This document shows positions 33,068 through 46,964 of a stretch of 64,000 nt of DNA, one piece after another. Source of the DNA: Diphasiastrum complanatum (Eukaryota > Streptophyta > Lycopodiopsida > Lycopodiales > Lycopodiaceae); contig CM055097.1 of NCBI GenBank assembly GCA_029204225.1, positions 59,448,883-59,512,882 on the forward strand. The letters are read 5' to 3'. The stretch's first letter is position 1, and each line of letters opens with the position of its first letter. A model generated the notes under the pieces. It saw nothing but the letters and a program-made list of their open reading frames with translations. It was not told where the DNA came from and ran no database searches. The position numbers and the translations under genes were made by a program.

Positions 33068-33779
33068 TCATGATGCTTACCGCTATGATAGCTCCTTGCT
33101 TGATACAATGCCATTAAGTTCATGTGGCATAGTCTCCTGTGCCATAGAACATATGCCAAATCATGGGCTTGGTGTGCTTGATCTATCGGCAGGCGTACCT
33201 TCAAATGACCAGGTTGCCCTTTCTTCTACCTTGCGTGATCAGCGTACTGGTGCTGGCATCAACAATGTTGCATGTTTCATTTGAAAACATCACATGCATC
33301 CGATCATCTGTTGTTCTTGCTACTGAGAGCAAGTCTTGCTACAGTGTGGGTACAAATAGAATATCTTCTAGTCGTTTGTCTCTATCGTTTGTGTTGAGCC
33401 ACAACAAACCAATACCAATGTGATGTCTTGATCTATCTCCAAGAACTATGTATCTTGATGGATCAACACTTCAAAAGTGAGACATTATTTGTCTCGATGT
33501 AACAAAATGAGAGGTTGCTCTTGAATCAAGGATCACCTCATGTGTGTCAGATGTCGAGGCTACACACATGTTTGTACAGAGATAGGTTGTCGAATTTCTG
33601 TTGTTCAATCCTTCTTCACCCATCTTCGAGCTTTCTGGCTCTTTGACGTAGGATGAACTGTTATTGTTCTCCCGTTTGCCTTGAGGTTGTTCATTCCTCC
33701 AATTCTGGTAGTAGTCCATGGCTGCATGACCTTTCTTGTGGCAATGGATACACTCGATCTTCGGATTTAGCCAACACAA
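33068..33779 (-). pseudogene. Copia zinc knuckle, protease and pre-integrase region, decayed
   Basis: CIHCHKKGHAAMDYY (about 33,760-33,715) is a CCHC zinc knuckle whose last Cys has become Tyr. VILDSRATSHFVTSRQIMSH (33,530-33,475) is the protease active-site block, with Arg where the D-S/T-G motif has Gly. The following frames give pre-integrase text such as RLEDILFVPTL and, at about 33,110-33,070, QGAIIAVSIMNATN, interrupted by stops. Key residues of both the nucleocapsid and the protease are lost, consistent with old decay. Confidence 0.7.
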
Positions 33780-33941
33780 ATTGATAGTATGTCCTTCCCG
33801 TTTTCATCTCACGCAAGTTTTCTTGTCGCCATTCTGCTGCCTCAACTTTTTTTTGTTCTTCCATCTGCCTTTGCTGGCTCCCTTTGTTTGCTGGTCTTGG
33901 TCATGTTTTCGATTTGACTCTCTCTTAGCCTAAGGCTTGAA

Positions 33942-34573
33942 CTACTTCTTTGGCTTCTCCTTGTTGCTATAGAGAGCTTGGTTAGAGGCATCCTTGTGAT
34001 CAAGGTGTCCTCCTCGAATATCGATCACTACCTTTTTGAGTGTCATTGCTAAATCCTTTGCTATCAATGTTCGGTTGTCTGGAAAGATTTTGGTAAAGCT
34101 CATAACAGGTAAGTGCGCTGTTTCTCCGCTAATACTACATTCTCTATTCCGGCATTGTGTAATGAAAGGAACATATCCTTCATCTTTTTGATAAAGGAGG
34201 TGAGGTCTCTGCCATCCCATCGTAGGTTTGTCAGTTGATCTTCAAGAAACATGATCTGACTGCATGATTTTTTTTTGAAATCTAGTAAGCAATGTATCCC
34301 ACATCTTCTTGCATTAGAGAGTGTCACGAGTTCAAGCGTTTGGCTATCTCCAATGGATGATGACAACATGGCTACTGCCTTGTCGTTCTTTTCTCTCCAT
34401 TCTCGTAGCTCTTTGCCGGTGGTTGTAGGCATCTCTTTGGTGCCATCTAACCAGGGCCATAGCCCTTCTCCCTTTAGTATGAGAGAGGTCTTCACCTTCC
34501 ATGCTAGGAAGTTAGACCCAATTGAGTCGAGGATTGTGCAGATCTTCAACTGCATGTTGCTTATGGATGCCAT
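33942..34573 (-). pseudogene. Copia gag (UBN2-type)
   Basis: The minus-strand ATG at 34,573 begins MASISNMQLKICTILDSIGS, then NFLAWKVKTSLILKGEGLW and the gag core to LTNLRWDGRDLTSFIKKMK and DMFLSLHNAGI. A frameshift near 34,110-34,130 leads into SGETAHLPVMSFTKIFPDN. The N-terminus and spacing after the primer binding site support this start. It is the first frame of the minus-strand element whose later domains run down to 30,957. Confidence 0.75.
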
Positions 34574-34679
34574 TGTTGTGAACTATTCTTCAGTCTGTTT
34601 TCTAGTTTCTTGTTGTGAATAGCAGTCTCCTGGCTCTGATAGCTCTTAAGCTATATCAGCTCTTGGATATGAGCTTGTG

Positions 34680-34692
34680 GCTCTGATACCAC
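34680..34692 (-). other. Copia primer binding site
   Basis: GGCTCTGATACCAC on the plus strand is GTGGTATCAGAGCC on the minus strand, complementary to initiator methionine tRNA and about 110 bases upstream of the gag ATG. A second GCTCTGATACCAC copy lies at about 34,733, so the site and its flank appear duplicated. Confidence 0.7.
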
Positions 34693-35600
34693 TGATGAGA
34701 AAGATTTCAAAAAATGATGTGAACTGCACTCGCTCTGATACCACTTATCAAGAGTTGAAATCTAGAACATCAAACGCTCTGAATCCACTGTTGAGAATCA
34801 CTCGGATGGGAATTAGATTCTGTTTGTTGGTCTACTACCTGCTATCACAAATCTAGAATCCTCTAGAGCATGAACAAGCATCGCTGACCTACTTTAGAAT
34901 TTGTTTATACATCCAACAAGACAAAACTAGTATGCGGAATGAATAGTAAACAATTGATTACGAATAGATAACATTCTAACATCAAAGCATTCAATAACAT
35001 TCAAGATAATAAAATCATCTACGTAACATCTACTGTATCATCAGTGAGTTTCTTGAGTGCTGTGTGACAAGTCCACCCATTGCATCGGCATGAGAGGCAC
35101 TATCTCTCTCATGAAAATATGGTAGTCTCGCTTACTAGCAGACTTCTTGGACATCTATATGATGTTCAACCGATCCTCTCGCTTTCAATTTGTTTATATA
35201 GGAAGGAGGATAAAGGTTTAAGCTAAAATGAGATTACAAAAATGGCTGATTAGGCACGTCGTAACGGTATCCAAGTGGTCTGTGGAGGAGTGACGTCCTC
35301 CTTGTACTTTCCCAATCTCCTTTGTACTTTGGAGATCCGTCGCCTTTTGATCTTTGTGTATTCTTCATCTTTCATGTCTTTATCTGCTTTCGTCCTCACC
35401 ATTGAGCTTTTTAGGGTCCACAAACATTTCTCATTCGTGTTCATGTATCCTTCAGTCAATGAACATTTGACTATCGTCTTCAGGTATTCAGTCCTCGAAG
35501 CTTTGGTCTTTACATCCGGGCAGCTCCTTGGTGTTTCTGTGTTTCTGCAGACTTGAGCTCTAAAGCTAGTAAAGCCTTGTGGCTCAAAATATTTTGTTTC
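34693..35600 (-). mobile_element. Probable 5' LTR of the minus-strand copia
   Basis: Directly upstream of the primer binding site. On the minus strand it carries a TATATAAAC box at about 35,195-35,203. The outer boundary is uncertain; repeat R1 starts at about 35,608, which sets the limit. The 143-codon minus frame at 35,250-35,681 crosses this limit and has no known domain. Confidence 0.45.
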
Positions 35601-35607
35601 TTCAAGA

Positions 35608-36697
35608 ATGCCCATATATCTACTATTGATAAAGTCAAGCACGTGTTGCTTGCATGATTGCATTTGATGTGTAGTATACATATTCTACTCATAAGATGTA
35701 GAAGTTGGCCGCCCTACAATGGCTCTATCCGTCTTGTTACTTTTCTCTGATAACTAATGGAGGGATTGTGTATAGGCTTACGGAAACCATCAATACATGC
35801 GTATGCTTGTAGCTATTACTAAGGATGCATCTATGAGGCACTAAAAGTAATGATGGTTGTAAACACTATGATAATCATAATAACAAATGACTTTTATCAT
35901 TTGCTGGAATTCAAGTAAGGTGATAATATAGAATGAGTCTTTAGCACGTGATAACACTGAAACCTCTTGTGATGATGAGTCACGCTTAACTGATCTCTTT
36001 ACATGATATTTCTTATAAGAAAGCTGCACAAGCATTAATTTCGGTTCTTTCAGTTTGAAATCATTAGTATAAAAGAAGGGCTTCACTTAAGCTGTTGGAG
36101 ATGGATAGCTCGCAGGAAATGATTTTGTCTCATATCCAGGTACAAGGCCATATTATTTAACACCAATATGAATTGCTTTTTTGTTTAATAATACAATACG
36201 ATGCAACAACACATAAAGGACATCTAGACATGGTAAGAATGATTGGTTACAAGTATTTGATTTCGTAAAACTTACGTTTCTTGTTCTAATCATAAGAGGA
36301 TTGCTTTACAATACTAAATGCAAGACATGAATTCATTAGACTAAAAGTGGTTATTGAAGGTGGGCTGTATTTCTGGTTTTTGAGTTTGACAGAAGTGGGC
36401 TTATATGGCATGGATTTGCTCGAGCTGCAAAGTGCTTGGACTCATTACTACCTTCGTGGGAGGTCCTTGGGGCTAGTTTGGCACGGATCTGCCCTAGTAC
36501 CCAACATTGATACTCAAGTCAAATCTCGGTTCATTTGTGCATTGCTGAATGGCTTCTTACGTGTGAAATGCTCAAAATAATTTCAAATACATTCTTTTGC
36601 CCCTTATGCTGATCAGTATGGCTTTTGCCCTAATACGATTATGTTAAAGGGCAGAATGTATTGCTAAGTATTAATTGCACGATAGGGAAGATTGGAC
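35608..36697 (+). repeat. Dispersed repeat R1, copy 2
   Basis: About 1.09 kb that recurs at 37,109-38,202 with high similarity over its whole length, starting GCCCATATATCTA and ending GATAGGGAAGATTGGACATA. No domain was recognised; a minus frame containing VKRDSSSQEVSVLS (35,841-36,086) is conserved in the other copy, but this may just reflect recent duplication. Confidence 0.85.
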
Positions 36698-36750
36698 ATA
36701 ATGTATTGACATCGCTATATAAGAGAAGGTGACACAACTTACTCTTTTGC

Positions 36751-36878
<128 letters not shown>

Positions 36879-37108
36879 GCTATTTAATTATCTCTGACTG
36901 CAAAAAGCCGCATACTGTCTAAACCTAGTATGATACCTTCTGAAAAGTATGTTATTTGAATGGCATGTGGGCCACTGTCCAGGGATCTGTTTATGGCCAG
37001 ATAATCGCATTTGATAGACTGTTTTCGTGGTTATACATGTGTACAATGATGATTGATTGCACAATGCTTACTAAGCAGTTGGCCGCCATCCTGAATCACG
37101 ATGGACCG

Positions 37109-39255
<2,147 letters not shown>

Positions 39256-39543
39256 GTTAGAAATATATGAGATGATAACATATTGTAATGGTTCAAGGTG
39301 AGACAATTAAGAGAAGGTCATTCTAAAACACTCTCATTTTGAAACTTCATATCATGATCTTGAATGAGTGTTTCTTGTGCTAAGCAAAAAGATTGTTATA
39401 CTAGCTTTGTGGTAGTAGGATATTTTCGTGTTCATAGCTCTTTCGTAGAGTAAATTGTTTCTACGAATTGGTGATAGTTTTTTGAGCTCTTTGATTATGA
39501 TTAAAATATGTTTCTTCCTCAAATTATTCATGGTATCATAGCC
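39256..39543 (+). mobile_element. Short LTR with primer binding site (TRIM-like or truncated copia)
   Basis: A 274-bp segment from TGTTAGAAATATATGAG to AATTATTCA, followed immediately by TGGTATCATAGCC (39,530-39,542), close to the initiator methionine tRNA primer site. No internal coding region follows. Confidence 0.45.
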
Positions 39544-39776
39544 ATACCTCATCCATAGCCATAAGTGCTAGGAGTAGCCTCATATAATACATGAATGTAT
39601 AATTGTGGGTTGTTTGTCATTATTTTGAAGGGTAATATGTGTGAAAAATGCTAGATCTTGAGTGTTTAGACGTTGAATAGATTCCTTCAAAATTGGAGTT
39701 TGCAAAATGTCCAAATCAATCAAGACTAGTCTTAGATTTTTATTAGAAACACATCTAGATTGTTGATTCCATCAAA

Positions 39777-40156
39777 TGTAGAAATCTAACACCCCCCTCT
39801 ACATTTAACATTCTACACACAAGATCTCACTATATCACGACCAAAATGCAAAAGATGGAAATCCAAAGAGATATCTTTTATAAGAATGAATGAGAGAAGA
39901 ATGATAGAGATGAATTCCTCCCATACTTGTAGCCTATTTATAACAGCATATTGACCGTTTAGACTGTTTAAATGTTCTTGCACAAGCTTATCAACTTATA
40001 AAAATTTCTAGAAAATTCTCTGAAAAACTTTTGATCTATAATAGATCGTGATCCTAACTCACTGAATAATCTACTACAACAACAACTCCCCTCAAAAAAC
40101 CAACCTAAAACACTGATAAATTACAATCATTTATAATGATGTATAATTGCCCTAAC
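39777..40156 (-). mobile_element. 3' LTR of a minus-strand copia
   Basis: On the minus strand it begins TGTTAGGGCAATTATAC and ends TTAGATTTCTACA (380 bp), with a TATAAATAGG box at about 39,945-39,955. It lies about 180 bp downstream of the RNase H relic of the same strand. Confidence 0.6.
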
Positions 40157-40339
40157 AATCTCTATTGGCACTAGCCGTGATTCCCATAAAATAATGTCAC
40201 ATTCCACTACTATAGTGTCCCACAATTTATTTCAACCTTGAAGATTGAAATACATTTCAACTCTATTTCGATCCTTTGCACAGTGGTCCACATTTTGCAT
40301 TTTGAACTTGTGGATCGAAATTCTATTTTGACCCTGAAT

Positions 40340-40835
40340 TGTCAAATTTTTGCAGTAGATCTTGGAAAACCTTGATATGCAAATTTCACAAAGTTTATAT
40401 GATTTTCAACTAATAATGCCTTTGTAAAATTTTTTGTTTCCATACACTACGTTCTACAAAATGTAAGTATGACATATTAACTAAGTACTTTGTCTCTGAT
40501 ATGGTGATACTTTATCTCCTTGTGCTTGGACTTGGAATGAAATATAGGATTAATAGATGAAGCTATAATACTTTGATTATTACAATAAGTTGTTATAGAC
40601 TATGAAGGAGTAACATCAAGTTCTAATAAGAGGCATCTTAACATGATCATTTTTTTTACAACATGTGCAACAACAATGTACTTTGCTTCTATAGAGAATA
40701 AAACAGTAGAAGTTTGTTTCTTACTATTCCAAGAAGTAGGACCATAGTTGTAAAGAAAAACATAACTTGAATTGATCTTTAAGTCTCAACATCTCCAACT
40801 ATGATCAGCATCCATATAGCCTTCAAGAAAAAATT
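40340..40835 (-). pseudogene. Copia RNase H relic
   Basis: The minus strand encodes GYMDADHSWRC, then YGPTSWNSKKQTSTVLFSIE and AKYIVVAHVVKK, LRCLLLELDV, YCNNQSIIASSINPIFHSKS and KHKEIKYHHIRDKV. These are the successive RNase H blocks of Ty1/copia (D-W-A-x-D, S-W-x-S-K-K-Q, S-T-x-E-A-E-Y, C-D-N, K-H-I-E). Stops occur at several places. The plus-strand C1 LTR cuts it at 40,858. Confidence 0.75.
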
Positions 40836-40857
40836 GATTGTTGACAGTTGAGTTGCC

Positions 40858-41979
40858 TGTTGGATTTACTCCTTCTACTCTCCTAAATCCCATTTTTAAT
40901 CTACCTCCATTCTTGTTGCATATTTACTAACGTTGTCATGCAGCCTGCATATTTACACGCAAATTTGCACAGATGAATAAAAGGCAAAAGAATCGCGACA
41001 CTGTTTTTTTTCACAAATTATGGTGACAGGCGAAAAGGGGACACTATCCTACAGAATGCCGAAGGTGTCCTAAAAGCTAAGGCACCCTGTAAATCTTATC
41101 CTAAGGCCATTCATAAGAGTGATGCACTTTTTGCATCATCACCAACGTTCACTTTAGCGCTGGCTGACGTCGCACCCTTTTTACGTTCACCCCATGAAGT
41201 TGCGCTAACAGATTGGACAACGATTGCCGCCACCCACGATATCCTACAGACAGCACATCCACTCTGTACTTTCACATCTGCACACATGTAATATTATGTA
41301 TATATATATATACTGGACACCATTCGTGTATGATAAGAGATGATGAAGAGAGCAGAAGAAGATGACATAAACAAAGTAGATGCCCTGAGCATTGATTCTT
41401 CATTTTGTCAGAATTAAGGTTTAAATTCCTTTTTACAGATTGAAATAAGCTTTGTAGGGCACACGGTTTTGTCCGCTACTGTATTGTGCTCTACCACATT
41501 ATTGACATGTATACATGATATACTTAATCTGATATAGCTCTTTGTTCTGCATTCAGATTTGTGTTAATATTGCTATGCTTATTCTTCGTTCTATTTGATC
41601 TTTCTAGTTGTCCTTTTTGGTAATAGACGACTAACATTTATTCTTATCTTTCGCGAATCATTCGCGACTAATTATTAGTCGAGCACAGTCTAGCTCTTCG
41701 CGAATCATTCACAACATATACTTTGTCTTGCTATTCGCGACAAATTATTCTTCTAGCGTTTCATCTATTAATGTTTGGCTACGTAATCTAGAATGACCGT
41801 GATTTCTATCAATAAAGTTCTGTTATTCTGATAGGCGTAGTCATGCTTACGGAGAGAGTCGTATAACTCATTCCGCTACGCTCGAACATTTTCTGTTCGA
41901 GTTTGTTTCTCATTCGTTTCTTGTTCAAGTTCGTTTCTCGTTCGTGTTCGTCATTTATTCTCCCCCCTCTCTCCCAACA
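40858..41979 (+). mobile_element. Complete copia LTR (family C1)
   Basis: 1,122 bp from TGTTGGATTTACTCC to CTCTCCCAACA, with a TATATATATATA box at about 41,297-41,312. Internal short repeats of GCGACACTG and GTGACAGGCG type match the LTR at 1,621 onward. It was inserted in the minus-strand copia relic. Since a primer binding site follows, it is a 5' LTR whose internal region was lost. Confidence 0.8.
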
Positions 41980-41991
41980 TGGTATCAGAGC
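41980..41991 (+). other. Copia primer binding site
   Basis: TGGTATCAGAGC directly after the LTR end CA; the standard initiator methionine tRNA primer site. Confidence 0.85.
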
Positions 41992-42059
41992 TATTTTCAT
42001 AGCTTGATAAGCTTCCACAGTACAAGACTCTACTAACCGATAGAATAATTGTCTTCTTG

Positions 42060-42230
42060 TTCTGTAAATATCAGATTTTCACCAGCATCCAACAATTTCT
42101 TAATATCTTTGTCGATCCTCTCACAATAGACAGGGTTAGATCGATAGGGTTTAACTCTAATAGGCTTAGCATTGTCTTCTAAAGGAATCCTATGGACGAC
42201 TATTTCAGGTGGGTAAAAGGAAGCTTTTGG
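42060..42230 (-). pseudogene. Gypsy reverse transcriptase N-terminal fragment
   Basis: The minus strand encodes EIVVHRIPLEDNAKPIRVKP and YRSNPVYCERIDKDIKKLLD, matching the 'HxIPLxxGAKPVRxxPYRxNP' start of Ty3/gypsy reverse transcriptase. It breaks off near the C1 LTR. It probably belongs to the G3 element upstream on the same strand. Confidence 0.65.
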
Positions 42231-42420
42231 TGGCTAGGGCCCAACTGGGAGGGATAATAGTGCGCCCTCCAAGAAGGCCCCCACTCTCCAGTCATATGTC
42301 CAAATGGCCTAATATGAATAATAAGGCCAAAGGCCAATTATATAGTCTAAGTCTCACTAATGAATGAAAAGGGCCCAAGGCCTGCTTATGCATAAAGTAA
42401 AGTAAATGTAAATGGACGCG
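42230..42420 (-). mobile_element. G3 LTR-like segment inside the element body
   Basis: CCATTTACATTTACTTTACT, GGCCTTGGGCCC and GGGGGCCTTCTTGGAGGGCG on the minus strand match the plus-strand block at 48,055-48,275, including GGAAGCTTCCTTTTA-type ends. It lies between the long pre-protease-like frames and the reverse transcriptase fragment, which is not a normal LTR position. Confidence 0.6.
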
Positions 42421-44001
42421 ACATCATCCCAAAAGATAGGGACATCATACCAAGGTATCCAAAAAGCCCGAGAAGGTCGAACTGCATCAGCAATGGGAAG
42501 CCAATAAGAAAAATAGAAAAGAGATGGAAACTCATTGCGAATAGTCGCATCATACATGTAACCATCAACCATATGTGCAAACTCAGTGATACAGGTGTCC
42601 CGAGAAAAAATAGCAGCATCGGAAGACCAGCACCAAGGAGTAGGAACATAAGCAGGATGACAGACACATTGTAATAGCATGGAAAAGCAAGCAATATGCC
42701 AAGAAACATGGATCATAAAGAGATCATCCTGACAAAGGATAGCTAAAATGGAGAAATGTGCACCATCATGGTCAAAAGCCCAAGGTATCCATAAGGCCCA
42801 TGAATGAGAAGTAGCAATGGCAAATGGTACCTTCAAGGCCCCTATCAGGAGAAGAGCAGCATGCCAAAAGCTCCAGAAGGTCCAAGAAATCAATGCATCA
42901 TCTAAATAAACATGATGCATAAAAACAATAGCAACAAATCTAGAAATAGTAGAGGCCTCAACTGAAAAACTGTAGCCAAAAAACTCATCCAAAAAGACCT
43001 CATATGGACATACCAATCCATCATAGGATACACCAAAAATGGATGGAGAATCGGATGACCCATCGGAACTGGCCACAAGGGTAATCTCAAAGTACACACC
43101 AGGCGCACAATAGAAGAAATGCACTGGAACGAGAAACGGGATCCCCAACATCAGTAGCAAGCATCGGATCAATATCCACGTGTAGCTGGGAATGAGTATC
43201 AAAGCACATATGAGAAATACTGAAGTATATGGCGGCAACATCCCCACAAACTATCCAAGAGAGGAGAAGGAACTCTCTCAAGGTACTCTAATGATCTCGG
43301 AAAACCAGAACAAAGTGGCAACTCAGCATCGGAGACCAAGCGATATGGAGCAACCTGAAATGACGGGGAATCTGAAGATCACCTGGACAAACAGGAGCTG
43401 GAATGGAGGCAATAACCCAAGCCATCAAGATATGCCAAGCTTGACAATGAGCAACAATCCAAGGAAAAGATAGAGAGCCACATGCAAAATCATAGAGATA
43501 TTCGCACCATAGACGATCAGTAATATGGAAAAACCAGTACCAATCAACAAGTCCAGATGGAAACCAAGCTATACGTAATAACCAGGAATGCCATATATCC
43601 ATAGCATCAACATGGACTGCAACAAACCTATATTTAGAAACACAAAGAGACTGAAAGATGCCTGTATACTCATCTAGAAAGATCCCATCATATAAATACC
43701 CTAGATAAGTAATAGTGACCATCTGGCAAATATCTTCAGATGGAAAATGTGTAACGGTAAGGACCAAAGGCGCATAAATCATGTAAGAAACCGTAGAAAT
43801 ATCATGAAGCGGTTCACAAACCTCAAGCAGAGATCCACGGAGTAAAGCGATAGAAGATACAACCTGATCACCAATAGCGAGGAAACCATCAAACGTGGAT
43901 CCGTGAAGAATTCCATAGAAATCAGCAGGAACATCGGCCATAACGGACTCAAGAGATGGAGATATAGAGACCAATGGAGAAGATACTGTACCAACCACCA
44001 A
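42357..44001 (-). pseudogene. Long open frames related to the G3 pre-protease region
   Basis: Two long minus frames (43,288-44,001, 237 codons; 42,357-43,247, 296 codons) have no independent family match that I recognise. They contain degenerate copies of a segment that also lies upstream of the G3 protease: LDAYLGQNLSVDASV... in the protease frame, LDEYTGIFQSL...RFVAVHVD in the first, LDEFFGYSFSVEAS...RFVAIVFMHH in the second. Each follows a G-S-T- or D-G-containing lead. The simplest reading is that one gag-protease linker segment was tandemly multiplied and then decayed. They lie where reverse transcriptase should start, so the polyprotein order is disturbed. Not host genes, as far as I can judge. 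Confidence 0.45.
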
Positions 44002-44304
44002 ACCAGGAGGGGTATCTGAGGTATGCGCAAAAGCAATAGTAGAAATACCACCAAGGTATACGGCCTAAATATCAATGAAACTGGGAATGACCACTGAGTA
44101 CAATATCTGTAAATCAAGGCATATAGGCACAAGGCACACATCAACAACCTGTAGATCTGGAGCAGCACCAACCTGAGGAAGAGGACCCACGGATGGTGAC
44201 AGTGAAGCAGCAACTGATGTACTCTGAATGGAAAGAAGAGCTGCATCTTGAGCCTTTGGCAGGCTATGCATAAACTGCTTTCCGGTAACCAACTGATAGT
44301 CACC

Positions 44305-45171
44305 CTAGGAATCAATACCAACAAGTGAATGATGCTGACCAGCATGAGTAAAGGAAAGTGTCTGCTGGGAGAGATCCACAACAACAGTACCAAGTGAAGA
44401 GAACCAGTCTACACCAAAAATAATGTCATAGTGCTTCAGAGAAATGATGTAGAAATCTGCTTGACCAGAAAAATCACCAATGCGATAATCCAAGCCCTGA
44501 ATCATCTGAGATCTGGAAAAAGAATGGGAACGAGCAGCCTCAACATTGAGAGCCTGGAAAGCAGAAACAGGTGTAGCACAAATCCTAGTGGAAATGTAAC
44601 TGCTAATAAATGAATGTGTACTACCTGTATCCACTAAAGCAATACACTCTCGCCCCGCATCTAGAATAATATGATCCACAAATGGAACAACATACGTAGG
44701 CATAATAACAGAAGCATCAACTGATAAGTTTTGGCCTAAATATGCATCTAGAAGGACCGCATACTCATCTATATGGGTATCAGCAAAATCAGCTAGTGAG
44801 TATACAATAGGACCATCATGAAATGTATAACCGTATGCCATATGGAGATCTACTGGAGTAGCCAAAGCATCTAAAATCGTAGACCCATGAATAATATCGA
44901 AATAAGGAGCATAGGCGAAAACATCTATAGCATGGCGCTCAGGAACACGAGTAACATCAAAGCACTCAACAACAATATCAAAACATGGAAAAACATCATC
45001 AATAGTGTCATAGCATGTTATATCAGTATCAAGGACCATATCATCCGCAAACTGTATATGTGAATCAGCATCAGTAGGAACCTGTATATGTGACTCTGAC
45101 TCGCTATGAGATACAATGACAAACTCAGGTAGATCAATAACTATCTCAAGTAAATCAGGCAACTCACTCAA
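44305..45171 (-). CDS. Gypsy (G3) linker and retropepsin-like protease
   Basis: A minus-strand frame of 288 codons. The first 170 residues are acidic with many Asp/Ile/Val repeats. The protease signature CIALVDTGSTHSFISSYIST lies at about residues 190-209, with the D-T-G active site intact. The second half has HYDIIFGVDWFSSLG, the 'D-x-I-L-G-x-D-W-L' block after the active site of Ty3/gypsy proteases, and TLSFTHAGQHHSLVGIDS. In a live element it would cut the polyprotein in the virus-like particle. The frame has no stop between linker and protease, but its neighbours are broken. Gag lies upstream on the same strand (46,226-45,501). Confidence 0.75.
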   Translation of the reverse strand: MSELPDLLEIVIDLPEFVIVSHSESESHIQVPTDADSHIQFADDMVLDTDITCYDTIDDVFPCFDIVVECFDVTRVPERHAIDVFAYAPYFDIIHGSTILDALATPVDLHMAYGYTFHDGPIVYSLADFADTHIDEYAVLLDAYLGQNLSVDASVIMPTYVVPFVDHIILDAGRECIALVDTGSTHSFISSYISTRICATPVSAFQALNVEAARSHSFSRSQMIQGLDYRIGDFSGQADFYIISLKHYDIIFGVDWFSSLGTVVVDLSQQTLSFTHAGQHHSLVGIDS

Positions 45172-45500
45172 ACTGTGTGATATAGGATCCTGAAGGTCAG
45201 CGAACTCTGCAGACGTGTAACGTCGGACAAAAGTGGGTCGAGGGGTCGGAGGACGAGGAGACGAAGGGACAATGCAAGGATAGGAGCAAGTATAGGGGTG
45301 GACATAGCGAGAAAAGATGAAGCAGAAGGACGGGGTCGGGAGAAGCAGGAAGGAAGGGTATCATATTACTTGTGTGCTGTAAAGTACTGGCAAGAGACAT
45401 CGCCTCAACAAGTGTGGGAGGACGGAAGGAAAAAACATCGTTACGTAAGGCACCAGAAGCTCAGCAATGTAACAAGAAATAAGCTCAGTGGCCGGTAGAT

Positions 45501-46226
45501 CTATGAAAAGATAAGAAAGCTCCATAAACTGATCTGTATAAAAAAGGTCTGAGTGAGACTACGTAATGTATCAAGTTGGCGGTCGAGCCACTGAGGATCA
45601 ATCATAGCATGACGGAGGTCACGGCGAAAGGTATGCCATATATGGAGCCCTTCCCGATCAAGATCAGCTTGATAAACTCGCCACCACGTGGCGGCGCGTC
45701 CATCTAAGTGTAAAGCAGCCAACTGGATCTTCTAAGGATCAGTCTTAGGATAGATCTGAAAATATGTGTCAATCTTAGCAAACCAATTCTCTAATAAGTT
45801 TCCGTCAGAGGAACCGGAATAAGTAGCAAGTTGTACCCTATCACGAAAGTCTCGAGCAAAGTGTGGCTCAGGAATTGGGAGACGTGGAAAGAAATTAGGA
45901 GGTGGGTTAGGTAGAATGAACGGTTTACCACCAGGCTGGCTAACAGAAGAAGATGGAAATCCAAATGGAGGGGGAGTCCCAAATGAAGGAAAGACAGGAG
46001 CTTTTCCAGGACCATGAGGGTGTAAAGAATCAATATGTGACTGCATAGTAGCAAAATCAGTCATAATTGCATCGAAGCGGAGAACGAGACCAGAAAGGGT
46101 CTCATCCATGCGACGAAACTGATCGGATAAGGTTTCTTGAGTAGTCTCACTCGGGGTAGGTGAATGTGCCATAATGATAGTGGAAGGAATAGACGAAAAC
46201 TTGAGGGAGGAGACTCTTGTTGTCAC
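45501..46226 (-). pseudogene. Gypsy (G3) gag
   Basis: The minus frame begins near 46,226. It has SETTQETLSDQFRRMDETLS (coiled region), a Pro-rich stretch with PPPFGFPSSS, and the capsid core VQLATYSGSSDGNLLENWFA and KIDTYFQIYPKTD. After one in-frame TAG near 45,732 it continues AALHLDGRAATWWRVYQADL and WHTFRRDLRHAMI. These are the retrotransposon gag (Retrotrans_gag) blocks W-x-x-x-x-x-x-F and A-x-x-W-W. The single stop separates the two halves; no zinc knuckle is recognisable between here and the linker. Confidence 0.75.
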
Positions 46227-46949
46227 CCCAAATTAGTCTATTAAAACCAATATTATCACAACTAAGAAAGGGCAGCAATCAACAAGTGGAAAAAATAAAA
46301 ATGAAGGCTGTAAAAATGCGCTGGACAGCCAGGAGGGAAGTGACAATTCGGAATATCAAACAGAGTCAAAATTTTGTGAGATTTGGTTGAGGATGGGCGA
46401 TATGGATAGCCTGCAAACAAGGTGTGAAAAATGGCTGCAAACGGAGACAAAAACGAACGAAAGTGACAAGTATGAAATGGCTGGACAGCTTGCAAAAAAA
46501 AGTGAAGAGAAGACTGAAAGTGGAAGGAGGAACGGACGAAAGAGATGAGGGAATTGGGTGCTCGAGAAAGTATGAAACGACTGGACAGCCTGCAAACAAA
46601 AGTAAAGAGAGGACTGAAAATAATGGGGGGAACAGACGAAAGAGATGAGGGAATTGGGCGCTGGAGAGCCTGCAAACAAGCTGAAAATGGGTGATGGATG
46701 GTTGGAACTTGGGCGCCGAAAATAATCTGCCCAAATTTTTTTTTAGACCGTCAAATTTAGCGAAACTATCTGCTAAAGCTCCGCCAAGGAAAATGCTCTA
46801 ATGGGAGTTGGTCCTCCTCCAAACTGTGCTGAATGTTGTTGAAGCAAAGGACGAAAGTCCTCAGCAAAGAGAGAAAAATCAGCAAGGAAAATAGGCACCC
46901 AATCAGAAAATCAGATTTGAAATTCAACAATCAGGAAAGTGCTCTGATA

Positions 46950-46964
46950 CCAAGTTACGAATAG
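46950..46964 (-). other. Gypsy (G3) primer binding site
   Basis: The plus strand has GTGCTCTGATACCAA, i.e. TTGGTATCAGAGCAC on the minus strand, complementary to initiator methionine tRNA. Confidence 0.75.

Noticed and set aside
35250-35681. 143-codon minus frame
   Set aside because: Crosses from the presumed copia LTR into repeat R1; no recognisable domain.
46262-46734. Several overlapping minus frames upstream of G3 gag with Ser/Phe-rich repeats
   Set aside because: This is the gypsy leader with short internal repeats (CTGGACAGCCTGCAAACAA type); three frames are open at once, and none shows a motif.
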